This document shows, one piece after another, positions 1-8,373 of a DNA stretch of 64,000 nt. The stretch spans positions 1,463,941 to 1,527,940 of the forward strand of contig NZ_LNYY01000019.1 of the NCBI RefSeq assembly GCF_001468005.1, written 5' to 3'. A program made the translations under genes and the position numbers. Numbering within the stretch: the first letter of the stretch is position 1; every line of letters starts with the position of its first letter. The DNA is from Legionella steelei. GTDB taxonomy: Bacteria; Pseudomonadota; Gammaproteobacteria; Legionellales; Legionellaceae. The notes under the pieces were generated by a model. That model did not search any database, was not told the DNA's origin, and saw nothing but the letters and a program-made list of their open reading frames with translations.

Positions 1-660
1 CACAGCCAATTGCCCAAAATCAATAACTGCGCTTAATTGACCGTTATTTACCAGGAGATTTCCTACACTAATATCACCATGTACCCATACTGGCTCAGCT
101 TGCCACTTACTAGACAGAGCTATCTCCCATATTTCTGTCGCTAAAAAGGCATCAATATCATTTTTTAATAGTTCTATTGCTTGTCGTGTTTCAGCATCAT
201 AAACAGCAATATCACCGCCGCGATAAAAGCTTTGAGGGCCAGCAACTGGACCATTTGCTGCATCAACACCCTGTAACGCTTTAAGGAACTCTGCCAGTTG
301 AACAGCAAATTGAAATAAATCATCAATTTCAGCAGTTGCAGCAGGATTTCCTGGAAGCCAAAGATTAATAGACCATTTCCATGGATAAGCATCCTCTGAC
401 TTTCCCAACGCAATTGGTGTAGGTATGGAGAGAGGAAGGTGCGGTGCAAGTTTAGGCAACCACATTTGTTCTTTTTCAGCTTGACCTTCATACTCCGCAG
501 CACTTGGCATTCGAATAAGCATTTCAGTACCTAAATGAAATGTTCTATTATCCCAGCCACTGTTTTTTACCGGTTCAATAGGTAAATGGCTCCACTCAGG
601 AAACTGCTTATCAATTAAATGGCGCGCTAATGCTTTATTGATAATGATTTTACTTGTCAT
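1..660 (-). CDS. Aminoglycoside phosphotransferase (APH) family kinase, 3' end outside window
   Basis: Partial gene; about 220 codons are visible and it runs off the left edge. I translated it by hand from the complement: it begins MTSKIIINKALARHLI and holds the APH/choline-kinase signature VHGDISVGNLL, with the catalytic Asp of the HGD motif and the Asn, followed by VIDFGQLAV, the metal-binding Asp of the DFG-like motif. Family members phosphorylate small hydroxylated compounds such as aminoglycosides or macrolides with ATP or GTP. The ATG overlaps the stop of the upstream kinase gene by one base (TAATG), so translation is probably coupled. It is the last visible gene of the minus-strand run. 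The actual substrate cannot be read from the sequence. Confidence 0.85.
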   Translation of the reverse strand, partial: MTSKIIINKALARHLIDKQFPEWSHLPIEPVKNSGWDNRTFHLGTEMLIRMPSAAEYEGQAEKEQMWLPKLAPHLPLSIPTPIALGKSEDAYPWKWSINLWLPGNPAATAEIDDLFQFAVQLAEFLKALQGVDAANGPVAGPQSFYRGGDIAVYDAETRQAIELLKNDIDAFLATEIWEIALSSKWQAEPVWVHGDISVGNLLVNNGQLSAVIDFGQLAV

Positions 661-1676
661 TAATCCTTCCTTATTTCATAGGATTGGGATGCTCTCTCCA
701 TTGCGCCATTGAGCAAAAAAATGGATTGCACATATTCAAATGACTGCGTCCTATCTTCTGTATCCTCATCGGACAAAAAGATGTGTTCACAATATTCACC
801 TATGTCCTCAATAATACGTACAAACCGATAGTAGGCAATGGCATCCTGATTGATAGCCACTGGACCATAGCCCTGGTAAAACAATGCTTGTTCTTCAAAT
901 GGTGTACGGCCAGTGTCTCCTATGCCTGCTCCAATGAACATCAAATCACGTTCCTTAGGGGCAAACAATAGCGTATCCCAGTCCACTATATACAAAGCTC
1001 CCTCTTCACTAGTTAACAAGTTCCATCCATGAATGTCTGCATGACATAAGACATAATCAAGTGGTTGGTTCTGTAGCTCGCAGGCAAGATGCTCAGTGCG
1101 CCTCAGCAGTTCAAGAATATCTTCTCTTTTGGATTTCAAGAACAATGCCATTTTAGCTGCAATAGGCTCATCAAAAGCCTCCTGCTCAATACGATTAAGG
1201 AAAGCCTTAACTATTTGTCGCCATTTAGAAGGAAAAGTTTCCTGTGGTATACCTTTTGTTATTGTGCTGGGAATAGTGGCGCTATGAAACTTTTTCATGG
1301 TTGCACCAAACTCAATCCACTGCTGATCTGATAAATTCACATCAATACCATTATTCCCATCCACATAATGATATAGAATTACATTGAAGGACGCCAATCT
1401 TGTCCAGAGTTCCCCTGACTTGTTTGTGAGAGGCGGAATCACTTGTTTGATGCCCAGATCGAACAGAAACTTTGGAACTAACACCGAAGCTTCATTAAAC
1501 TTCCCGCGCCTTAACTTTAAGAAATAATCTGCAGCATTGTTTGTTGTAACGCGGTAAACAGCCGTATTAAAATCAGCACCAAGTGGAAGGAAAGTAATTC
1601 TTTCCACATGCAACCCATACGCATTCTGTAAACATTTAACGATTTCTTCGTCTTTAAGATCGGGTTTTATTAGCAT
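660..1676 (-). CDS. APH(9)-like phosphotransferase (spectinomycin kinase family)
   Basis: 338 aa, full length for the APH(9) family. The catalytic loop CHADIHGWN sits near residues 211-219 (Asp214 as the likely catalytic base), followed by the metal-binding Asp in IVDWD (about 232). The stretch APKERDLMFIGAGIG right after it is characteristic of spectinomycin phosphotransferase APH(9)-Ia, first described in Legionella pneumophila, and the N-terminal half also resembles that enzyme. By family it would phosphorylate spectinomycin or a related aminocyclitol in the cytoplasm. It overlaps the upstream tandem GNAT gene by 23 nt and the downstream kinase by 1 nt. Whether it confers resistance is inference; it is a divergent homologue, so no symbol is assigned. 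Confidence 0.85.
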   Translation of the reverse strand: MLIKPDLKDEEIVKCLQNAYGLHVERITFLPLGADFNTAVYRVTTNNAADYFLKLRRGKFNEASVLVPKFLFDLGIKQVIPPLTNKSGELWTRLASFNVILYHYVDGNNGIDVNLSDQQWIEFGATMKKFHSATIPSTITKGIPQETFPSKWRQIVKAFLNRIEQEAFDEPIAAKMALFLKSKREDILELLRRTEHLACELQNQPLDYVLCHADIHGWNLLTSEEGALYIVDWDTLLFAPKERDLMFIGAGIGDTGRTPFEEQALFYQGYGPVAINQDAIAYYRFVRIIEDIGEYCEHIFLSDEDTEDRTQSFEYVQSIFLLNGAMERASQSYEIRKD

Positions 1677-2673
1677 CAGTGGACGCCTTTTTGGTAAACC
1701 ATAAAATTAAATCATCATCTAAAGGATAAGATTGACCTGGCACAGTTGGCTTATAATCATAAGTTATTCCTAGCCCATCGGGAATGTAACCTCGATTAAC
1801 ATAAAGTCGCTGAGCTTGTCCATATCCTCCATCAGGACCGCCATATAACCCAACACCAATACCTACCTGCTCATGCTGGCTGAATGCTTTTTCTTCAGCA
1901 GCTGTCAGTAAAGCACTCCCTATCCCAAGCTTGCGAAAAGAAGGCAATACATTTAAGTCCATAATTTCTGAAATTCCTTGATTAGCAAAAGGTTCATAGT
2001 GCGATGTCCATTTTAAAGTAACATAACCCGCAATCTGGTCTTGAATATAAGCTACCCATATCACTCGCTCAGACTGCTGTTGTTCTTGGTGATATGCTTC
2101 AAACAGTGATTCAGGTTTTTGCCAATTTGCTTTTTGAAAAGCATCTACCAAAACGGGGATATCAGATAATTCCAATGCCTTAATTACAATTGAGTGTTGG
2201 TTTACTACTTGAGCCTCAAGAGGTTTCACCATATACACCATATTCCATTCATATCCTGCAGGTTTTAAATCTAAAAGAGGATTAAATCCTACTGATTGAT
2301 AGAATAAATAGGTTTTAAGATAATTCTCTTCTGACTCAGAAGGACTTAGTGTTTCAACGGTTATTGTTTTAGCCCCTTGTGTTTCAGCAAAATGACAAGT
2401 TGCATCAATTAATTGCTTTCCTACGCCTTGACGATGGAAATTACGTTTTACAGCCATCCAATAAATATTGGCATTATTAGGATAAGGAAAATCAATTGAA
2501 ACAAGGCCGATATAGTCATCCCCAGATTTCGCTGCAAAATTAGTGCGTGTTTTCACACCTATTGCGTAGTGCTCATTTGCCTCTGGTAAACCAAAGTATT
2601 CAGGTAAATCCTTTGTAATTATTCGGCACAATGATTGGGCCAGTTCACTCGTTATTTTTTCGATTTTAATCAT
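1654..2673 (-). CDS. Tandem GNAT acetyltransferase (two GNAT domains)
   Basis: 339 aa containing two acetyl-CoA-binding GNAT folds. The first (residues about 1-170) has the motif-A loop RNFHRQGVGKQLI; the second (about 175-330) has RKLGIGSALL followed by YVNRGYIPDG, the usual C-terminal beta-strand region. Both keep the R/Q-x-x-G-x-G/A pyrophosphate loop, so both could bind CoA. Tandem GNATs include mycothiol synthase and several aminoglycoside-modifying enzymes, but the substrate here is unknown. The gene overlaps the upstream nucleotidyltransferase by 8 nt and the APH(9)-like gene by 23 nt, consistent with one transcript. Confidence 0.85.
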   Translation of the reverse strand: MIKIEKITSELAQSLCRIITKDLPEYFGLPEANEHYAIGVKTRTNFAAKSGDDYIGLVSIDFPYPNNANIYWMAVKRNFHRQGVGKQLIDATCHFAETQGAKTITVETLSPSESEENYLKTYLFYQSVGFNPLLDLKPAGYEWNMVYMVKPLEAQVVNQHSIVIKALELSDIPVLVDAFQKANWQKPESLFEAYHQEQQQSERVIWVAYIQDQIAGYVTLKWTSHYEPFANQGISEIMDLNVLPSFRKLGIGSALLTAAEEKAFSQHEQVGIGVGLYGGPDGGYGQAQRLYVNRGYIPDGLGITYDYKPTVPGQSYPLDDDLILWFTKKASTDANKTRS

Positions 2674-3343
2674 GTGTTATTCCTACAACATCATTTGATG
2701 TTTTTAAAACTACTTTAATCAGTTGTTCTAATTGTTCAATATCGCTCATATTGTTCAGCACACTCTCATAGAGTTTTAATACATTTCCATCGTATTCTCT
2801 CAGGTATTCTAATGATTTTTTAGGTCCAAGATAACGTAAATGACGAAATGGAAAGTAGTCTTCAATCAATGTATGTACTATCCATACACGCCGGTACATG
2901 CCATCTACATCGCTTATTTTTGCTCTCATCAACATTTTTTCATACCAAACTTGTCTCACCTGAAGCTCATACTCCGCTAACTGAGGTGGAATAAGAACCA
3001 TAGCGTTGATTTGTTTTAATAAAGAAGTACCAAATTGTTCTTTTTCTTTAAGAACAATACCATCATGCATAATCAAATGCTCTTCTTGAATAGAATGAAA
3101 TGTTGATTCGGGATAAATAAATAGATCAATAAACACTTGGTGCGTAGGATCAAATCTTGATATACGCGACATCTCACCTTCTTTACAAATTCCAGCAAGA
3201 TCATAATCACTGGTTGAAGTAGCTTTCCCAATAGCTCGGGATCCGTACAGGATGATTGTATGACAGCTGTACTGGTTTGAGAGTTCATCATAAAGTACTT
3301 TGATTACTGGATCATCCAATTTAGTGTATTCATTTTGGCTCAT
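2666..3343 (-). CDS. Nucleotidyltransferase-fold protein (ANT/kanamycin nucleotidyltransferase-like)
   Basis: 225 aa from the ATG at 3343, which has GGAG about 8 nt upstream; an in-frame TTG one codon earlier is less likely. Residues about 32-50 contain LYGSRAIGKATSTSDYD, the GSxxxGxxxxxSDxD motif of the polymerase-beta nucleotidyltransferase fold, giving two of the three metal-binding acidic residues. The C-terminal half is helical and has no motif I recognise. Members transfer AMP to aminoglycosides or proteins, or act as minimal MNT-type antitoxins; no HEPN partner is adjacent, so a solitary modifying enzyme is more likely. It lies between a P-loop protein and a tandem GNAT in the same run. 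Confidence 0.8.
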   Translation of the reverse strand: MSQNEYTKLDDPVIKVLYDELSNQYSCHTIILYGSRAIGKATSTSDYDLAGICKEGEMSRISRFDPTHQVFIDLFIYPESTFHSIQEEHLIMHDGIVLKEKEQFGTSLLKQINAMVLIPPQLAEYELQVRQVWYEKMLMRAKISDVDGMYRRVWIVHTLIEDYFPFRHLRYLGPKKSLEYLREYDGNVLKLYESVLNNMSDIEQLEQLIKVVLKTSNDVVGITHD

Positions 3344-3390
3344 CAAATGACTCCAATAATTTCTATTAATTGAGGTAATATATTAATATA

Positions 3391-4368
3391 TTATAAACGC
3401 TGAGTGCATATCCTATCCAAGTGGCTCTGAATTAAAAACTGCAATTTATCCTTATCAAAATTAGGGCAATATCGTGGATAAACTCGGTCCAATCCATAAG
3501 ACCATTTTTCTAGCAAAGCATGATCGTACTCAATCATTTCTTCCATATAATAGTTTTCTCCGTAATCACTGTCTCGATGAATACCAATACCTCCATCATA
3601 GAGTTCACCAGTAGGTAAACGCAGTGCAATATGCCAACACTCTTCATGCGACTTCATTAAGATAAATACAATATGAACCTTATCTGTAAAACGCTTATTC
3701 CAGGCATTAAAAAATAATTTAGCAAAAACTCCACACGGACCATAATTAATCCTTGGAGTGTTTTCATAAACACCTAACCATTGGTTGATCTCATTTTTTA
3801 AATCAGCCAATACGATTTGAGTTAGTATTTTTAAGATAAAATTGACCCGCCCCTCAACGGGCAAAAGGGGCACTTCGATTAAAGTATAACCACAGTGCTG
3901 ATAGCCCTCTTTAAGAGCCATGTAGGTTTGCATGGCCTCCCTAAAGTCCTGTTGTCGTTCCCTATCATTGGTGTAAATTTCTTCCCAGGGCGGAAATAGA
4001 AAGACTGTTTGACAATATCTGTACTGCTCCACGGCATGATTCACTTGGTTATTCTCTTTATGACAAAAGGCTTTTGCATAACTGTACAAATCCGGTATTC
4101 CTCTATCAAAAAACACGCTGGTTCGTTCTTGCTGCATCTGCTGATAATCTTCAAGAGAATAACGCAACATCAACTCTAAAAATGCATCTCTATCCCCTAT
4201 ATGGATTGCATTCCCAGCTATGAGTTGCTGTTCTTTAATAATCTTTCGCCCAACTTCTGGTACTGTTAAAAATCCTTTTTGAGCCAAAGCAGTTAAAACA
4301 GAAGTTTTTCCGGAACCAGGGCCGCCTGTTAAAATAAAAAAATTAGGTTTAATCGTCACATTACTCAT
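3391..4368 (-). CDS. AAA_28-type P-loop protein fused to a C-H-D (papain-like?) C-terminal domain
   Basis: 325 aa. Residues 1-185 form a small P-loop NTPase/kinase of the AAA_28 type: Walker A GGPGSGKTS (Lys21), EVGRKIIKEQQ, and FFDRGIPDLYSYA, the conserved DxG region of this family. The remaining about 135 residues are not normally part of that family. They contain YGPCGVFAKLF (Cys212 at a helix start), CWHIALRL (His246) and GELYDGG (Asp258), a spacing resembling the Cys-His-Asp order of papain-like or transglutaminase-like folds. The gene overlaps the upstream GNAT by 4 nt (ATGA). The P-loop is clear; the catalytic reading of the C-terminal domain is inference. Confidence 0.7.
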   Translation of the reverse strand: MSNVTIKPNFFILTGGPGSGKTSVLTALAQKGFLTVPEVGRKIIKEQQLIAGNAIHIGDRDAFLELMLRYSLEDYQQMQQERTSVFFDRGIPDLYSYAKAFCHKENNQVNHAVEQYRYCQTVFLFPPWEEIYTNDRERQQDFREAMQTYMALKEGYQHCGYTLIEVPLLPVEGRVNFILKILTQIVLADLKNEINQWLGVYENTPRINYGPCGVFAKLFFNAWNKRFTDKVHIVFILMKSHEECWHIALRLPTGELYDGGIGIHRDSDYGENYYMEEMIEYDHALLEKWSYGLDRVYPRYCPNFDKDKLQFLIQSHLDRICTQRL

Positions 4369-5324
4369 AGATTAATGTCCATGACGTTCACATCATGACC
4401 TTTAAATTTATCCATCCCGATTTTGTTCCATCCTAGCTTTGAATAATAATTAGGTAAGGTAGGATCAAAAGCAAATAGATATAAATGGCTAAAACCTAAC
4501 TGTTTCGCTTTTAGCTTAATAGCATTGATAAGCTTGATCGCAATCCCTTCCCTCTGGTAATCAGGATGAACAACAAGAGAACCTAGCCATGGTGCTAAAT
4601 CAGGACGAATACCATCATTGTCTCGTAAACTACACATCCCTACAGGCTTACCATCACAAAATGCCACAAACGTTAATGGTAATTTGTTTTCATTTAAGTG
4701 TTCTTGAAAACGCGCTACAACACGCTCAACAGGAATATCAGGAACCCATATACTACCTAATATCTGATGCCAAATTGCGGCCAATTCTGGAATGGTATTA
4801 GGATGATTTTTAAGTAAGTCTATTTTTATCGGTCGGCTATCTAAACGTTTTTCCATAAGAAAGTTAGTTAATTTAACGCCACCAGGGCGTGGCTTATTTT
4901 GTTCTTTAACAACAAGGTATCCCATGCGTTCAAAAAAAGGTTTGGCCGTAATACTCGCTTCTGTAGTTATTTTCTTTACTCCTTGCAAGAACAGGTGTGA
5001 CTCCAGTTTTTTAACAAGCTGAGAGGCAATACCTTGGCGTTGATAATCCTTGTGAACAAATAACCTATCCAGATAGCCTTCTATAGTGATATCTGCAAAT
5101 CCAACAATCACATCATCAATCTCCACCAAATAGGCGATATTATCTAACAAACTTTTCCATCGATTATCGCTATGGTGTATGTGATGTGGAGCCCAAACCA
5201 ATAATTGTTCTGAGGTATAGTCTTTAGCATTGACGTGATGAACTGTTTCTTTGAACAGATTAACAATAACCTCTAAATCTTCAGCCTTAATTTCTCTAAT
5301 ACGTATATGAGCCTCTTTATACAT
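4365..5324 (-). CDS. Tandem GNAT acetyltransferase
   Basis: 319 aa with two GNAT domains. The first (about 6-160) carries VHKDYQRQGIASQLV and ends with AKPFFERMGYLV; the second (about 165-319) carries VHPDYQREGIAIKLI and YYSKLGWNKIG. Both have the Q/R-x-x-G-I/V-A CoA loop and the C-terminal aromatic Y/F-x-x-x-G-(Y/W) strand. The start codon has AGAGGA upstream. The first domain resembles PhnO/YafP-type N-acetyltransferases. Substrates are unknown. The stop overlaps the start of the P-loop gene by ATGA, and the PNPOx-like gene ends 15 nt upstream. Confidence 0.85.
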   Translation of the reverse strand: MYKEAHIRIREIKAEDLEVIVNLFKETVHHVNAKDYTSEQLLVWAPHHIHHSDNRWKSLLDNIAYLVEIDDVIVGFADITIEGYLDRLFVHKDYQRQGIASQLVKKLESHLFLQGVKKITTEASITAKPFFERMGYLVVKEQNKPRPGGVKLTNFLMEKRLDSRPIKIDLLKNHPNTIPELAAIWHQILGSIWVPDIPVERVVARFQEHLNENKLPLTFVAFCDGKPVGMCSLRDNDGIRPDLAPWLGSLVVHPDYQREGIAIKLINAIKLKAKQLGFSHLYLFAFDPTLPNYYSKLGWNKIGMDKFKGHDVNVMDINL

Positions 5325-5339
5325 TTAAAAATCCTCTCT

Positions 5340-5924
5340 TCAAGGCGATAATCGTCTTTGTATGGTTGTATTATTATCAATTAAATACTCCCAAACATCA
5401 GATAACTCATCCAAGCGGTAGCTATAAAAAACAAATCGTTTAGGCTTAATTGCAATACCGCAATAATCAGACGAACAAGGTAAAACAGTATCTTTAGAGG
5501 ACTGTTCCAAATTTCGCCTCTTATCTTCTAATAGTTGCTTATTATCAATCGGCTCCCCTGATGTTGGGGCATAACTGCAAAAGCGTATTTGAGCCCATTG
5601 GGGATAGGAATCCCAATAATGCGCATTTTGCTCTTCTGATAGAAGGTTTGCTTCCCCTTCCACAATGACTTCTCGTGCATAACGCTCAAACCAAAAGGTA
5701 AGGGCTACCTGATTATTATTCTTTATCTCAAGTACTTTTCTCGTTCTTTTTTGGGTAAAAAATAAAACCCAGTCGTTTGTTATTTCACGGATGGCTACGA
5801 TGCGGCCATGAGGTGCACCATCTAATCCATGTGATGACAATACGGCATGTTGTGCGTATTGAGCACCCATGGATTTTTCTTCTTCAATCCAAGTGTTTAA
5901 TAATTCAATCGGACTTAGCTGCAT
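5340..5924 (-). CDS. Pyridoxamine 5'-phosphate oxidase (PNPOx) family flavoprotein
   Basis: 194 aa, close to the length of PdxH. The protein begins with SPIELLNTWIEEEKSMG, the PdxH N-terminal helix pattern, then AVLSSHGLDGAPHGRIVAIR and FFTQKRTRKVLEI (FMN-phosphate contacts), and AIKPKRFVFYSYRLDEL near the C-terminus, where PdxH has the substrate-contacting R-x-H. Here the H-D-R-x-x-Y region is altered, so it may be a PdxH-like oxidase or a phenazine-biosynthesis PhzG-like enzyme rather than the housekeeping one. Its start lies inside the 3' end of the frameshifted GNAT (20-nt overlap). The AAGGAG just upstream of the ATG supports this start. Confidence 0.75.
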   Translation of the reverse strand: MQLSPIELLNTWIEEEKSMGAQYAQHAVLSSHGLDGAPHGRIVAIREITNDWVLFFTQKRTRKVLEIKNNNQVALTFWFERYAREVIVEGEANLLSEEQNAHYWDSYPQWAQIRFCSYAPTSGEPIDNKQLLEDKRRNLEQSSKDTVLPCSSDYCGIAIKPKRFVFYSYRLDELSDVWEYLIDNNTTIQRRLSP

Positions 5925-6338
5925 TATTAAACTCCTTAATTAAAAAATATAACGTTGAATGATGTTCATACCCATCACGTTGAAACTCAACTTGATATCC
6001 TAGTTTTTGATAAAAACCTAAAGCCTCCCATCCATAGTGTTAATGGTAGAAAAACGACATTTTTTTTCTTTTCCCAAACACTCACTCGCTTCAATCAATT
6101 GCTTTCCTATTCCTTGTTTCCTGTAACGTTCATCCACCCATAATTGATCAATGTAGAGACAGCCATAATACATACTGCCATTACATCCACCAATAATAAG
6201 CTCATCTGTATCGCGCATAAAAAAAGCAAAGGCTTCTATAGGCTGCTGCCCTTTTTTTAAATAAGCGTACTCAGAAATACCTTGACTTAAAAAATCGATA
6301 TCTTCTGGTCTTGGCTCAGATTCATAGGTTAACTTCAT
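5905..6338 (-). pseudogene. GNAT acetyltransferase broken by a one-base frameshift
   Basis: The upstream frame encodes 106 aa with a GNAT motif A (DERYRKQGIGKQLIEAS) and stops after INTMDGRL. Downstream of 6027-6033 the next frame continues the fold in perfect register: GWEALGFYQKLGYQVEFQ, then DGYEHHSTLYFLIKEF, ending at the TGA at 5905-5907. Restoring one base in the run GGATGGGAGG would give NTMDWEALGFYQKLGY, the standard GNAT C-terminal motif. So this is a single-nucleotide deletion in an otherwise intact gene of about 144 codons. It could be a genuine recent loss or a sequencing error. The intact 3' part has no stops, which argues for a recent event. Confidence 0.8.
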
Positions 6339-6374
6339 CTTATCTCTCGTAAGTCACTTGAGTTAAATCATCAT

Positions 6375-6923
6375 TTATTCTGTGAAACGTACAAAAATCC
6401 AATCATCCGAAGGTTTTCCAGATAAAGAATCCACACAATAATTTTTAAGTGTCGCCTCTAAAATAAATCCACATTTTTCAGCAACTCGCCGACTGGCCTC
6501 ATTACCTACCTGTGTCACAATTTGAACACGAGCCGCTTTGAACGATTCAAATGCAAAACGGGTCAATGCGTGTACCATTTCTGTAGCAAGTCCTTGACCT
6601 GTAAACGCAGTCTCTAACCAATAACCAATTTCAAATAGAGGTACTTCTGGTTTAGAGCGATCATTAAAACCACTGGCTCCAATAATGTGTTGTGATTCTT
6701 TATGAATAATCACCATTGGAAAATCACGAGGAACATCCAATCCCCAGCTGGTAATACCCTCCTTAACATAACGAATAGTTGGCTGCATACTTGGATCGTT
6801 TGCCCATGGCATCCACCGCTGTAGTTCAGGTAATGAGCGATTAATTGCTTGGTTAAGTGGCTTTTCATCTCCAAGCTTTGGAGCTCTTAAAATCAACCGT
6901 TCTGTTTCTATTTCTGGTAACAT
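6375..6923 (-). CDS. RimJ/RimL-type GNAT acetyltransferase
   Basis: 182 aa, the typical length of the RimJ/RimL/SpeG-like group (Acetyltransf_3). It starts LPEIETERLILRAPKLGD, the hallmark ETERLxLR entry strand, followed by the tryptophan-rich PWANDPS region, GYWLETAFTGQGLATEMVHAL (CoA loop) and NEASRRVAEKCGFILEA (the N-xxS-xxxxEK-xGF motif). These enzymes acetylate alpha-amino groups of ribosomal proteins or small amines including antibiotics. It lies 36 nt from the frameshifted GNAT and 12 nt from the APH(6)-like gene in the same minus-strand run. Confidence 0.85.
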   Translation of the reverse strand: MLPEIETERLILRAPKLGDEKPLNQAINRSLPELQRWMPWANDPSMQPTIRYVKEGITSWGLDVPRDFPMVIIHKESQHIIGASGFNDRSKPEVPLFEIGYWLETAFTGQGLATEMVHALTRFAFESFKAARVQIVTQVGNEASRRVAEKCGFILEATLKNYCVDSLSGKPSDDWIFVRFTE

Positions 6924-6935
6924 CTGTTTTCCAAA

Positions 6936-7844
6936 TTAAATTAATGTATACAATCTTTCGGCATAAGCCGTGAGCTGACCCGCTTTTTCAAGCATAGTAT
7001 CCTCAACATACCAACAAACACATAAAATGGCTTGAATAATACACCAGCTTAAGACTCGTTCCCGATTAAATGCGGTCAAATCAATTACCCAATCCAGGTT
7101 GCGTGCTAGTTCTTTGGTTTCAAGCGGATCTTCAACTACGCAGAACGGATTTCTTAAAAAAGCACCTATCTCAAACTCCCTTTCGCCAATAATCCCTTTA
7201 GGATCGATAGCCAACCATTCTGATTGGTGCTGTAAAATGTTGTAGTGATGCAGATCACCATGCAACAGAACTGGCTCACCTGGATTTGATAAAAGTTCTT
7301 TTGCACGACTGATCACAAAATCCCTGAGTTTCTTGCTGACCAATTGTTGTAATGATGCTTGGGTATTAAGTTGCTTCAAACTTCGGAGCCATTCTTCTAA
7401 CGGAATAAAGAGCTGTGGTTCTGTAACTGGTGACCACAAGCGCTGCATGACACCGACTGCAATGGGGATGGATTGTTTTTCATCCAGAACATCAACTAAT
7501 CGTGTTCCAGGCAAAAAGCGCTCAATAAGCATCCAACCTTCTTCAGGATTTGCAGCAATTAAGCGAGCGGAACCTCTACCATTAAAATGCTTTAATGCGT
7601 GAATTTCTCTCGAAAATTCATCATGGGGAACGCTGACTTTTAATACCCATTCTTCACCTTTTGAACCTAAAACTGGAAGCACGTAGTTGAAACTTAAATG
7701 CTCAAACGGGCTCAATAAAGTAAGCCCCTGTATATGAGCAAGGTTTTCAAGAAATTGAGGTAATCTCTGCCACCATTGTTTTCCCACATTACCATGCACT
7801 AACGATATAGTATTTTTAAGTTCATTGAGTTGATTAGTGGACAT
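6936..7844 (-). CDS. APH(6)-like aminoglycoside/hydroxyurea phosphotransferase
   Basis: 302 aa, matching the streptomycin 6-kinase (StrB/APH(6), PF04655) family in length and layout. N-terminal lobe: NYVLPVLGSKGEEWVLKVS with the ATP-binding Lys, and REIHALKHFNGRGSARLI. Hinge: GWMLIERFLPGTRL. Catalytic loop: LLHGDLHHYNIL (Asp of HGD and Asn), then AIDPKGIIGEREFEIGAFLRNPF, the DPKGxxGExxxD/E signature that separates this family from other APHs. By family it would phosphorylate streptomycin-like compounds or hydroxyurea; resistance is not demonstrated by sequence. It overlaps the AAC(6')-like gene upstream by 11 nt. Confidence 0.85.
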   Translation of the reverse strand: MSTNQLNELKNTISLVHGNVGKQWWQRLPQFLENLAHIQGLTLLSPFEHLSFNYVLPVLGSKGEEWVLKVSVPHDEFSREIHALKHFNGRGSARLIAANPEEGWMLIERFLPGTRLVDVLDEKQSIPIAVGVMQRLWSPVTEPQLFIPLEEWLRSLKQLNTQASLQQLVSKKLRDFVISRAKELLSNPGEPVLLHGDLHHYNILQHQSEWLAIDPKGIIGEREFEIGAFLRNPFCVVEDPLETKELARNLDWVIDLTAFNRERVLSWCIIQAILCVCWYVEDTMLEKAGQLTAYAERLYTLI

Positions 7845-8373
7845 GAGATACTTCCTTTTTTGCGATTAACCATAGCTCATGGGCTTCTTCTTTTGTTAAG
7901 CAAGGCATAAATCCTGCCTTTTGATAACAGGCGATTGCACTGTGATTCTTAATATCTGGTGTGACTAGCGCTGTATCAAATTGCTGAAAAACAATATTCT
8001 GCACAAATTGCTTTAATGCCACACTGCCAAGCCCTTGTCCCAAAATTGATTTTTCACCAAGATAGAAATCAATAGCTGCACTTTTTTGGAAATCAAAAGC
8101 CTTATCAGCAGGTAGGTTAAGAAAATCACAGACATCATAATACTGAATGTATCCTATAGGCTGTTCATCCAGCAGGATAATAAAAGCAAAGATGGATTTT
8201 TTCTTTCCATTCTCTATCTTATATTGATTTAAATAGCTGCCGTATTTTCGGGTGATTTTGTCCATTGTCCAAACCACATCACTATCCCACCAGGTTTTAA
8301 CATGAGGAGTTTCTAACCACTTTAAAAGAAGTGGAAAATCCTGCTCTGATAAGCTGCGAAAAAAAATCGTCAT
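7834..8373 (-). CDS. AAC(6')-like GNAT acetyltransferase
   Basis: 179 aa from the ATG at 8373, which overlaps the SDR stop as ATGA and has GGGGTGG upstream; a TTG at 8385 is possible but weaker. The pattern FFRSLSEQDFPLLLKWLETPHVKTWW, QPIGYIQYYD, AIDFYLGEKSILGQGLGSVALKQF and NHSAIACYQKAGF is that of the Acetyltransf_8 / AacA4-type aminoglycoside 6'-N-acetyltransferases. The WW in beta-1, the Y-IQYYD strand and the IDxxIG-like strand are all recognisable. It would use acetyl-CoA to modify an amine. It follows an SDR gene and precedes the APH(6)-like kinase, so the three are probably co-translated. Confidence 0.85.
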   Translation of the reverse strand: MTIFFRSLSEQDFPLLLKWLETPHVKTWWDSDVVWTMDKITRKYGSYLNQYKIENGKKKSIFAFIILLDEQPIGYIQYYDVCDFLNLPADKAFDFQKSAAIDFYLGEKSILGQGLGSVALKQFVQNIVFQQFDTALVTPDIKNHSAIACYQKAGFMPCLTKEEAHELWLIAKKEVSHVH

